From contig JABLXQ010000020.1 of the NCBI GenBank assembly GCA_013178375.1, positions 1 through 64,000 on the forward strand: a stretch of 64,000 nt of DNA. Direction: 5' to 3'. Positions 46,904 through 56,374 of this stretch are shown piece by piece. The notes beneath the pieces were generated by a model. The model did not search any database. It saw only the letters and a program-made list of their open reading frames with translations, and had not been told where the DNA came from. The DNA comes from Gammaproteobacteria bacterium (GTDB taxonomy: Bacteria > Pseudomonadota > Gammaproteobacteria > Pseudomonadales > Ketobacteraceae). Made by a program: the position numbers and the translations under genes. Every line of letters starts with the position of its first letter. Position 1 is the stretch's first letter.

Positions 46904-47576
46904 GATTCACCTCAACGGTCTGGGCCTGTTGCAGCGGAATCGACCGCAGCATGTCGCCATAAAGCCGGTACACCACATTTGCCGCGTGGACGATGGCACG
47001 CTGGTCATCGGCATTGTCGACACCATTCATCAGCTTTTCAAAAAACTGGAAATGCTCCAGATCCAGATTGCCGTGGGAAAACAGATAGGAAAATGCCGAT
47101 GCCGGCAGACCCAGCCGCGCCTGCACGATCTGCCCCATCTTGATGGCAAGGTTGATACTGGTGCCTTCCAGCACCATGACCATGCCGAAGAACGCCGCCG
47201 GATTGCCACGGTGAATCTGGTCATACAGAAACGCCACCATCAGTTCGATGGGCAGGCAGGGTTTGTTGTCTCGCACCTGCTGTCTGTCGCCACCGCAGGC
47301 CTCGATATCGTTCAGAATCCAGGCGTCATGGCCGTATTCTTCCTCGATATATTCGACCAGGGCTTCGCGCACCGCTTCCAACCGCTCCGGCAGGCGGGCT
47401 CCGCATGCCATCATCAGCGGCACCGTGTGGCGAACGTGATGGAAAGCCTGTTCCAGAAAATAGCGGTAGCCGTTTATATCGAAGCGGCCTTCCACCACGG
47501 CCTGGATCACTGGCGCTGTCAGCACATGCTGGCGCGCCGTTTCGGTTTGCTGTTGCAGTTGTTCAAAAAATCCCAT
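46890..47576 (-). CDS. Heme-oxygenase-like (TenA/UndA-type) iron-dependent oxidase
   Basis: 228 residues, all-helical HDO/TenA fold. Candidate metal ligands fit the di-iron oxidase pattern: Glu80 and His83 (EEEYGHDAW), Glu137 (MVLEGTS), and His168, Asp172, His175 (SHGNLDLEHF). Thiaminase TenA proteins lack this metal set, so an oxidase is more likely. UndA of this superfamily acts on free fatty acids, and the next gene upstream is an acyl-activating enzyme 1 bp away. Reaction not determinable from sequence. Confidence 0.8.
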   Translation of the reverse strand: MGFFEQLQQQTETARQHVLTAPVIQAVVEGRFDINGYRYFLEQAFHHVRHTVPLMMACGARLPERLEAVREALVEYIEEEYGHDAWILNDIEACGGDRQQVRDNKPCLPIELMVAFLYDQIHRGNPAAFFGMVMVLEGTSINLAIKMGQIVQARLGLPASAFSYLFSHGNLDLEHFQFFEKLMNGVDNADDQRAIVHAANVVYRLYGDMLRSIPLQQAQTVEVNHAAA

Positions 47577-47577
47577 G

Positions 47578-49083
47578 TCATTTCTCCGCAGAACGTGAAT
47601 TGGTAATCGTTAGTGATGGGACTGCCAGCCACTGAGCAAATTGCTTTTCGATTGCAGCGCGCCGGACGCGGCCATTGGCAGTCGCCAGTCCGTTGTCGCA
47701 AGTGAAGGGCTCCGGGGCCATAACCACCTGGCCGATGCGCGCGTAATCCGGCAGCGCCCGATTGCATTCCGCCACCGCTGCGTCCACATCGGCCTGGGTG
47801 AAGCCGTTGCGCGCCACTACAATCGCCACATTGCGCGGCAGCGCCTCGCCGAACACCGCCACCTGGCGAATGGGCAGAAAACGCAGCAATTCTGCTTCCA
47901 CCCATTCCGGATTGACGTTGCGGCCAAATGCGGTAATGAACATGTTTTTCTTGCGTCCGCTCACATGCAGGAAACCGTCGGCGTCCAGATGACCCAGATC
48001 GCCGGTGGCGATTTCGCTGCAGCTTGATTCCGCGTCACCCAGATAACCCGACATGACAGCGCCACGCACCATGATTTCGCCATCGTCGGCAATGCGGATC
48101 GCACAGTGCGACAGCGGTTTTCCCACACTGCCGATGCGATCCGCACCCGGCAGATTCAGCGCTACCACCGAACCGCATTCCGACAAACCGTAACCTTCAA
48201 ACACCGGCAAATGCAGCGCACGGGCCTGCTCCAGCTGACGCCGCGCCACCTTGCCGCCACCCACTGCGATGAAACGAAAACTGTTGCCAATACTGACACC
48301 GCGCTCCAGCAGACTCACCAGCGCCAGCAGCAACTGCGGCACCAGAATGCTGGCATGGGGTTGCACGCGCTGGATTTCAGCCAGCAGCAGAAACGGATTG
48401 AACTGCTCTGGCGATGCCAGGCCCAGCTGCTCCAGCCGGCGCACATGAATACGCACACCCTGCAGCAGCGGTGCGTAAATTCCGGCAATGTTTTCCAGCA
48501 GCGTGGCAAAGGGCAGCACACCCAGATGAGTCTCGATGGCCAGGGGTTGCAGCGCAGCGGCGATGGCACGCGCGGTATTTCCCAGGGTGGCCAGTGACAG
48601 CCGCACGCCTTTCGCCGTGCCAGTGCTGCCGGAGGTGAAGGTTATTTTCTCGTAGGCTGTAATGTGTGTTACTGCAGGCACAGCATCCAGTCGGGCAGCG
48701 GCGATGTCGTAATCCACGCTCAGGATTTCTGCTCCGGAAACAGATGCTCCGGCAAAAGAATCCAACACCGCAGCCGGCGCGAGCAGAGTATCCACACCCG
48801 CCTCTTTCAGCACATGCGCAATCTGGGCGGCGGCAAAAAATGTCGGCAGCGGAATGACACGCACGGGCAGTTCCAGTAACGCCAGATCACTGATGATCCA
48901 GCCGAAAGAATTGTCACCGGCGATCGCGATGGATTGGCAGCCATTGGCCTGCACCCATGCGCGCAGCAACTGGATTGCCTGCCACAATTCCGCCGCGTTC
49001 AGCGTGCGCTGGCCGTCATCCAGCAGAATCCGTTCCGGTTGCGCCAGCGCACGCTCACGAATTGATTCAAGCACTGAGAACAT
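47578..49083 (-). CDS. AMP-binding acyl-CoA synthetase-like protein
   Basis: 501 residues. Adenylation motifs: ITFTSGSTGTAKGV (P-loop), VFEGYGLSECG, TGDLGHLDADGFLHVSGRKK. The end reads NGLATANGRVRR, where most family members have an essential Lys; here it is Arg472. This may weaken adenylation or be a subgroup feature. Start chosen at ATG 49083 with GGAG seven bases upstream, overlapping the hemolysin-family gene by 17 bp. Expected to activate a fatty acid for the neighbouring transferase or oxidase. Confidence 0.88.
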   Translation of the reverse strand: MFSVLESIRERALAQPERILLDDGQRTLNAAELWQAIQLLRAWVQANGCQSIAIAGDNSFGWIISDLALLELPVRVIPLPTFFAAAQIAHVLKEAGVDTLLAPAAVLDSFAGASVSGAEILSVDYDIAAARLDAVPAVTHITAYEKITFTSGSTGTAKGVRLSLATLGNTARAIAAALQPLAIETHLGVLPFATLLENIAGIYAPLLQGVRIHVRRLEQLGLASPEQFNPFLLLAEIQRVQPHASILVPQLLLALVSLLERGVSIGNSFRFIAVGGGKVARRQLEQARALHLPVFEGYGLSECGSVVALNLPGADRIGSVGKPLSHCAIRIADDGEIMVRGAVMSGYLGDAESSCSEIATGDLGHLDADGFLHVSGRKKNMFITAFGRNVNPEWVEAELLRFLPIRQVAVFGEALPRNVAIVVARNGFTQADVDAAVAECNRALPDYARIGQVVMAPEPFTCDNGLATANGRVRRAAIEKQFAQWLAVPSLTITNSRSAEK

Positions 49084-49729
49084 CCCGATGCTCCAATCGC
49101 TGGTAGGAGCAGGCCCGCAGCAGACCACATTGCTCCACCCGCTGACGGCCCTGTTCAATCTCACCCACCATCACCTGTGGCTGCTTGTCGTAATAATTGC
49201 CCCAGTCCGCAACGCCACCGGGAATCCTGTCCGGCAGTGCCGGCGCCACGCACAGGGGATTGATGCCCAGCCGGCGCAGCACATTCACCACACCGGTAAT
49301 GCCGGTGCAGGCCAGCCAGCGGAAATTCCACGCGGTCAGCAGATCCGTCAGCGCCGCAAACAGGTAACGGCCGTAACCGGGCTTTACCGCCGCCAGGTTA
49401 CCCACTTCCACCACGTCCTGGCGCCGGCAATCCACCGGCTGGCGCGAAGCAATCACCCGCTCCACTGGTGCATTCAGGTAATGCTCCAGGAACAGCGGCT
49501 CCTGCTGCGCAGAGCGGACCCCGGCCACCGCCAGCACCTCGCCAGCAGCATTCTCCAGCGCCACCAGCAAAGGCATGAACTGGTGCACATGAGCGCCGTG
49601 AGCGGCGAAAAAACGCTGCGCGATGAACTGTTCGATCCGCTTGCGTTCAGGGTGCCAATGGCAATAGCCGATAATCTGGCAGGATTCGCCTGCGATGGTC
49701 AGCTCGGCATAACGATGACTGGAGGACAT
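49067..49729 (-). CDS. Thermostable hemolysin family protein (putative N-acyltransferase fold)
   Basis: 220 residues, no signal peptide. It matches the T_hemolysin family: RIEQFIAQRFFAAHGAHVHQ, FMPLLVALENAAGEVLAVAG, VEVGNLAAVKPGYGRYLFAA, WLACTGITGVVNVLRRLGI. The order of these segments resembles GNAT/autoinducer-synthase-type acyltransferases more than a pore-forming toxin, and it is co-encoded with an acyl-activating enzyme. The name hemolysin comes from a Vibrio protein and should not be read as function. First gene of the seven-gene operon, with the CTTAAG operator array 59-96 bases upstream. Confidence 0.82.
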   Translation of the reverse strand: MSSSHRYAELTIAGESCQIIGYCHWHPERKRIEQFIAQRFFAAHGAHVHQFMPLLVALENAAGEVLAVAGVRSAQQEPLFLEHYLNAPVERVIASRQPVDCRRQDVVEVGNLAAVKPGYGRYLFAALTDLLTAWNFRWLACTGITGVVNVLRRLGINPLCVAPALPDRIPGGVADWGNYYDKQPQVMVGEIEQGRQRVEQCGLLRACSYQRLEHRDVLSA

Positions 49730-49787
49730 GGACTGCTCTCACTTCCCGGATTCGAAATGAATACAGGAACGAGACTATGCGAGACAG

Positions 49788-49825
49788 CTTAAGCCGGGCT
49801 TAAGCAACCTTAAGGAATTCTTATA
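49788..49825 (-). promoter_or_regulatory. Array of four CTTAAG-type half-sites: QseB/PmrA-family operator of the acyl-metabolite operon
   Basis: CTTAAG at 49788-49793, 49799-49804 and 49809-49814, then CTTATA at 49820-49825. Start-to-start steps are 11, 10 and 11 bp, so all four sit on one face of the helix. CTTAAG-N5-CTTAAG is the YTTAAK-N5-YTTAAK box of PmrA/QseB regulators, and the operon encodes such a regulator. A clear -35/-10 pair is not visible, as expected for an activator-dependent promoter. Confidence 0.8.
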
Positions 49826-49856
49826 ACGAGAAAAAAAGCGGTATGGTGTGAAAGAA

Positions 49857-49879
49857 TCCGCAGACAGGGCATCTGCGGA
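49857..49879 (-). terminator. Possible weak terminator hairpin after fadH
   Basis: TCCGCAGA and TCTGCGGA form a perfect 8-bp stem with a 7-nt loop. On the minus strand it is followed only by TTCTTTC, so it is a weak candidate. It lies 50 bases after the fadH stop and just before the CTTAAG array. Confidence 0.4.
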
Positions 49880-49928
49880 CTCCAGGGAGGGGAACGAATA
49901 CGTCAGTTTGCCGTCAAACCTAATCAGG

Positions 49929-51950
<2,022 letters not shown>

Positions 51951-52079
51951 TCATCTATCAACACAGTGAATGGCAATAAAAAAACCTGCCACAATCCTAG
52001 CCCAGTTTTGTTGCGGAGGGCCTGGCGAATTGCTAACGTGACCAAACAGTCAAGTCACTAGGATGCCAAGGAAGTCGAC

Positions 52080-52910
52080 ATGTCCGCCAGACCCCTTACC
52101 GAAAAACTCAGCACCGACAAACTGATCGGTGTGCCTGAAACCATGCTCATTCCCCTGTTCGCCCGCGCAGTGGAAACGCCGCGCCCTGACGCCATCTGCC
52201 GCGACCCGAAAGCGGTCGAGCTGGTAAGCCGCATCGACTACGACTTCAGCAAATTCGATCCGGGCAACGCCACGGCCCTGGGCATTGCCATCCGCACCCA
52301 GATTTTCGACGACATGGCGCGCGCCTATATCGAGCAGCATCCAGAGTGCGTCGTCATCAACATTGCCGCCGGGCTGGACGCTCGCTTCTACCGCGTCGAC
52401 AACGGCAAGCTGCGCTGGTATGAACTGGATCTGCCGGAAGCCATCGAACTGCGCCGGCAATTTTTCAGCGAAAGTGAACGTCACCGTTTCCTGGCCGCCA
52501 ACGCCCTGGACCCGATCTGGCTGGAGCAGATCGAACACTCCAAACATATGCTGGTCATCATCGAAGGTCTGCTGATGTATTTCGATGAAAGCGATGTGAA
52601 ATTCCTGCTGACCCTGCTGGCCGAACGCCTGCCCGGCTGCGAAAAACTGGTGGAGGTGCTGGGGAAATCCCAGGCACAGCGCACCGGCAACAACGAGATG
52701 GTGTCCAAGACCAACGCCGCGTTCAAATGGGGCATTCGCGATGCGGCGGAGATGGGCACCTGGCATCCTGCGCTGGATTACGTCACCGATGTTTCCATCT
52801 ACGATCGCCACGACGCACGCTGGCGCGAATTGCCGCTGAAGTGGCCCGCTGCGTTGTCAGAGCTGCGCAACACCGCCAACAGGATTGTGCATCTACGCTC
52901 GCGTCGGTGA
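52080..52910 (+). CDS. Class I SAM-dependent methyltransferase, LCMT/PPM1-like
   Basis: 276 residues. SAM-binding motif I VVINIAAGLDARFYR, WYELDLPEAIELRR (acidic residue that holds the ribose) and VIIEGLLMYFDESDVKFLL are the leucine carboxyl methyltransferase/polyketide O-methyltransferase (TcmP) pattern. No membrane segment. Substrate unknown; no biosynthetic partner adjacent except fadH. Ends at a bidirectional terminator. Confidence 0.85.
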   Translation: MSARPLTEKLSTDKLIGVPETMLIPLFARAVETPRPDAICRDPKAVELVSRIDYDFSKFDPGNATALGIAIRTQIFDDMARAYIEQHPECVVINIAAGLDARFYRVDNGKLRWYELDLPEAIELRRQFFSESERHRFLAANALDPIWLEQIEHSKHMLVIIEGLLMYFDESDVKFLLTLLAERLPGCEKLVEVLGKSQAQRTGNNEMVSKTNAAFKWGIRDAAEMGTWHPALDYVTDVSIYDRHDARWRELPLKWPAALSELRNTANRIVHLRSRR

Positions 52911-52928
52911 TGCCTGCGGGCGAATCCG

Positions 52929-52970
52929 CAAAAAACAAAGGCGGCCTGGAAACAGCCGCCTTTGTTTTTA
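52929..52970. terminator. Bidirectional rho-independent terminator
   Basis: A perfect 12-bp stem AACAAAGGCGGC/GCCGCCTTTGTT (52934-52966, 9-nt loop) is flanked by an A-rich run on one side and a T-rich run on the other. It serves the methyltransferase gene (plus) and fadI (minus), which converge here. Confidence 0.9.
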
Positions 52971-53022
52971 TTCCGGCCTTTTACGCCAGTGTTTCCTGTC
53001 AAGCCGTGTCACCGGCAAAACA

Positions 53023-54303
53023 TCACTTTTCCAGAATCGCCGTCACGCCCTGACCACCTGCCGCGCAGATGGAAATCAGGCCACGGCCCGAGCCCTTCTC
53101 GTTCAGCAGCTTCGCCAGCGTGTGAATGATGCGGCCGCCGGTAGCGGCAAACGGGTGACCTGCCGCCAGCGAGGAACCGTTTACGTTCAGCTTGGCGCGG
53201 TCGATGCTGCCCAGCACCTTGCTGCGGCCCAGTTTCTGCTTGCAGAAAGATTCGGTTTCCCAGGCTTTCAGCGTGTACAGCACCTGCGCGGCAAACGCCT
53301 CGTGGATTTCATAGAAATCGAAATCCTGCAGGGTGATGCCAGCGCGATCCAGCAGACGCGGCACAGCATAGGCCGGCGCGATCAACAAACCTTCTTTCTT
53401 GCCCACGAAATCCACCGCAGCGGTTTCGCAGTACGTCATGTACGCCAGAATCGGCAGGTTGTTTTTCTTCGCCCACTCTTCGCTGGCCAGCAGTACAGAC
53501 GACGCGCCATCGGTCAGCGGCGTGGAGTTGGCGGCGGTCATGGTGCCGTTTTCTTTATCGAAGCAGGGTTTCAGGCTGGCGAGTTTTTCCATCTTGGTAT
53601 CGCCGCGCATGTTGTTGTCGCGCTCCAGACCCATAAACGGAGTGATCATGTCCTTGAAGAAACCGCGCTCATAGGCAGCGGCCATTTTGGTGTGACTTTC
53701 GTATGCCAGCTTGTCCTGTTCGGCGCGGGGAATGTTCCATTCCTTGGCGGTGATTTCGCAATGGTCGCCCATGGCCAGGCCAGTGCGTGGTTCGCTGTTG
53801 GCAGGAATCAGCGGCATCAGGTGACGGGGACGGATTTTTGCAATCAGCTTCATCCGCTCCTGGTTGGTCTTGGCGCGGTTCAGGTCCAGCAGAATTTTGC
53901 GCAGGCCTTCGCTCACACCAATGGGCGCGTCGGACGTAGTGTCCACACCGCAGGCAATACCGCAATCGATCTGGCCCAGGGCGATTTTGTTCGCCACCAG
54001 AATCGCTGCTTCCAGACCGGTGCCACAGGCCTGCTGAATGTCATAACAGGGCGTTTCCGGCGCCAGCTGCGTGCTCAGCACGGATTCGCGCACCAAGTTG
54101 AAATCGCGCGAGTGCTTCATCACCGCGCCGCCCACCACTTCACCCATCAGCTTGCCTTGCAGCTTGTAACGCTCGATCAGTCCATTCAGCGCCGCCGTCA
54201 GCATGTCCTGATTGCTGGCATGGGAGTAAGCGGTGTTGGAACGTGCAAAGGGAATTCGGTTTCCGCCAATGATGGCCACCTTGCGAACTTGATCTACTTT
54301 CAT
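53023..54303 (-). CDS. fadI: Acetyl-CoA C-acyltransferase (thiolase), FadI/FadA2-like
   Basis: 426 residues. Thiolase catalytic residues: nucleophile Cys in DIQQACGTGLEAA, His in YEIHEAFAAQVLY and VNGSSLAAGHPFAATGGR, and the second Cys in ISICAAGGQGV. It cleaves or forms 3-ketoacyl-CoA. It is longer than FadA and fits the FadI/trifunctional-like group; divergent from a FabG4-type reductase, 319 bases apart, which resembles the fadA2-fabG4 arrangement known in Mycobacterium. Symbol is approximate. Confidence 0.9.
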   Translation of the reverse strand: MKVDQVRKVAIIGGNRIPFARSNTAYSHASNQDMLTAALNGLIERYKLQGKLMGEVVGGAVMKHSRDFNLVRESVLSTQLAPETPCYDIQQACGTGLEAAILVANKIALGQIDCGIACGVDTTSDAPIGVSEGLRKILLDLNRAKTNQERMKLIAKIRPRHLMPLIPANSEPRTGLAMGDHCEITAKEWNIPRAEQDKLAYESHTKMAAAYERGFFKDMITPFMGLERDNNMRGDTKMEKLASLKPCFDKENGTMTAANSTPLTDGASSVLLASEEWAKKNNLPILAYMTYCETAAVDFVGKKEGLLIAPAYAVPRLLDRAGITLQDFDFYEIHEAFAAQVLYTLKAWETESFCKQKLGRSKVLGSIDRAKLNVNGSSLAAGHPFAATGGRIIHTLAKLLNEKGSGRGLISICAAGGQGVTAILEK

Positions 54304-54622
54304 GGAAAGGCTTCCTGTCGAGTGGATGCCCTAACGGTGAGGGCATAAAGGGTTGATCTGCCTGAACGGATAAAAGAGTCGGCACCGGCTGGATTCCGGA
54401 TTACGGGGCCTAGTCTAGCCGGGTGTCATCCCGAAACATTGGCAGAACTGACCCGCGGCCATTTAAACGGGGTCAATTCAATTTGGAATACAAGTCATTT
54501 ACTATACGCGCCGACTACCCTGCGCTTGCAGCTGTGCCACAGCCCACGGATTACGCGGCATCGGCGGCTGCAAAGCGGCCACAACTATACCACACCAACA
54601 TTACCCACACAGGATCAGAACC
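54304..54622. promoter_or_regulatory. Divergent intergenic region fadI/fabG4 with candidate operators
   Basis: 319 bases without a gene. It contains a 7-bp palindrome ATGCCCT/AGGGCAT (54326-54346) just upstream of fadI and a TGACCC/GGGTCA inverted pair with 15-16 bp between (about 54449-54476). The latter includes GGGTCAATT, also found upstream of the nearby AraC gene at 57403. No strong sigma-70 promoter stands out. Confidence 0.35.
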
Positions 54623-56047
54623 ATGGCCGATCTGTACGAATCCCTGCTCAGCAACAACGTTGGACGCTCGCTTCTCAATTCGCTGAATCTGCCGGTTCCC
54701 ACTCCGCTGGAGCGTCATTCCCCCACCCAAACCTCGTTCCTCAGCGGCAACGTGCTGGTAGGCGCAGCCCCCGGCGGCCGCATGCTGGACGTGATCGCGG
54801 CGACGCTGAAACAGAGCAACGCCACCGCGCTGGTCACGCAAAACGCGGCCAATGCCGCTGAAATCAAACAGGCCGGCGACAAGGCGGATCTGAAATTCAC
54901 CAACGTTGATCCTGCCTCTGAAGGTGCCCGTTTCAAGGCGTTGATATTCGATGCTACCGGCGTTGAAACCAGCGAACAGACCCGCGAGCTGTACAACTTT
55001 TTCCACCCGGTGATCAAGAAACTGGCTGATTGCGGCCGTCTGGTGGTGATCGGCACGCCGCCGGAATCCTGCAAGACCAACCCCCGCGCCCAGATCGCCC
55101 AGCGTGCGCTGGAAGGCTTCATTCGTTCCGTAGCGAAGGAAGTGGGCAAGAAAGGCGCCACTGCGAATCTGGTTTACGTGGCCAAGCAGGCGGAAAAATC
55201 CGCTGAATCCGCGCTGCGTTTCTTCCTCTCGCCCAAGTCGGCGTTCGTGGATGCGCAGGTACTGCGTGTGAGCAAAGGCAAGGCACTGCCGGAAGGTTTC
55301 AACTGGAATCTGCCGCTGGCAGGAAAAGTGGCGCTGGTGACTGGTGCGTCACGCGGAATTGGTGAATCCATCGCCGAAGTCATGGCGCGTGATGGCGCTA
55401 CCGTGGTGTGCCTGGATGTGCCGCAAGCGAAAGAAGGTCTGCAGAAAGTGGCAGACCGCATCGGCGGTTCCATCCTGCCGATCGACATTACCGATTCCGT
55501 TGCGCCCAAGACCATCGCCGACACGCTGAAGCAGCAGTACGGCGGCGTCGATATCGTGGTGCACAACGCGGGTGTCACCCGCGACAAAACCCTGGGCGGC
55601 ATGCCGGAGCATTTCTGGGACATGGTGATCAATATCAACCTGGCGTCCGAAGAGCGCATCAATGACGCGCTGGTGGAGCAGGAAGTGCTGCGCGAAGGTG
55701 GCCGCATCGTGTGCGTGTCGTCCATGAGCGGCATCGCCGGCAACTTCGGCCAGAGCAACTATGCAGTATCGAAAGCGGGCGTGATCGGGATGGTGGATGC
55801 GTATGCGCCGATCCTGGCGAAGAAGGACATCACTATCAATGCGGTGGCGCCGGGCTTTATCGAAACTCAGATGACAGCGGCGATTCCGTTCGCCACCCGG
55901 GAAGCGGGCCGTCGTCTGAACTCGCTGAAACAGGGCGGTCAGCCGGTGGACGTGGCGGAAACGATTGCGTTTTATTCCAGCCCGGCTTCGTCGGGTGTCA
56001 CTGGCAATACTGTGCGTGTGTGCGGGCAGAATTTGTTGGGTGCTTGA
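54623..56047 (+). CDS. High-molecular-weight 3-oxoacyl reductase, FabG4 type
   Basis: 474 residues, about twice an ordinary FabG. The N-terminal 230 residues form a degenerate flavodoxin-like domain; the C-terminal half is a complete SDR: GKVALVTGASRGIGESIAEV, HNAGVTRDKTLGGM, VSSMSGIAGNFGQSNYAVSKAG (Ser, Tyr, Lys), APGFIETQMTA. It reduces 3-oxoacyl-ACP/CoA. The architecture matches FabG4 of Mycobacterium, which is also next to a thiolase and a MaoC dehydratase. Strong terminator follows. Confidence 0.92.
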   Translation: MADLYESLLSNNVGRSLLNSLNLPVPTPLERHSPTQTSFLSGNVLVGAAPGGRMLDVIAATLKQSNATALVTQNAANAAEIKQAGDKADLKFTNVDPASEGARFKALIFDATGVETSEQTRELYNFFHPVIKKLADCGRLVVIGTPPESCKTNPRAQIAQRALEGFIRSVAKEVGKKGATANLVYVAKQAEKSAESALRFFLSPKSAFVDAQVLRVSKGKALPEGFNWNLPLAGKVALVTGASRGIGESIAEVMARDGATVVCLDVPQAKEGLQKVADRIGGSILPIDITDSVAPKTIADTLKQQYGGVDIVVHNAGVTRDKTLGGMPEHFWDMVININLASEERINDALVEQEVLREGGRIVCVSSMSGIAGNFGQSNYAVSKAGVIGMVDAYAPILAKKDITINAVAPGFIETQMTAAIPFATREAGRRLNSLKQGGQPVDVAETIAFYSSPASSGVTGNTVRVCGQNLLGA

Positions 56048-56071
56048 TAGCGCGCTCCGTTGATTGCTAGA

Positions 56072-56112
56072 AACAAGAAGGGAGCGAATTTCGCTCCCTT
56101 CTTGTTTTTTTT
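56072..56112 (+). terminator. Rho-independent terminator of fabG4-type gene
   Basis: A perfect 15-bp stem (56072-56086 with 56092-56106, loop AATTT) followed by at least six T residues. Located 25 bases after the stop codon. Confidence 0.95.
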
Positions 56113-56227
56113 GGCAGACATAGTATTTGCGCTTAGGTCCCCGAGCTGCGCCAAACTCAACTTCGCCAAGAACAGTTTCGAATTACTCGGCTAGCACAAC
56201 TTCAGGGAAGATGGGACCACCTGCCAA

Positions 56228-56339
56228 GCTGAGAGAAGCCGGTGCTGTTTTGGGGACGTCAGCGGCCAGGGATGGCCGCTGTCGAGCCTACAGGGATGTA
56301 CTTGTGGCGTGCCCCAAAACAGCACCGGCTTCTCTCAGC
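56228..56339. repeat. 28-bp perfect inverted repeat element with internal hairpin
   Basis: Arms 56228-56255 and 56312-56339 are exact reverse complements over 28 bp (begin GCTGAGAGAAGCCGG, end CTTCTCTCAGC). The 56-base interior holds a second hairpin, CAGCGGCCA-GGGA-TGGCCGCTG (56260-56281), and a non-palindromic segment GAGCCTACAGGGATGTA. It lies between a convergent gene pair and has no ORF. The inner sequence resembles intergenic palindromes common in marine gammaproteobacteria; that is recollection only. The rest of the 327-base gap (56113-56227) holds nothing recognisable. Confidence 0.9.
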
Positions 56340-56374
56340 GATTCGAACACGCGAGCAACTGATAACAGCAAACC

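Noticed and set aside
49067-49729. Reading the T_hemolysin gene as a virulence toxin
   Set aside because: No signal peptide or pore-forming features; segment order and neighbours point to an acyltransferase-like enzyme.
56228-56339. Insertion sequence remnant
   Set aside because: No transposase fragment lies between the arms and the interior is only 56 bases; no target duplication seen.
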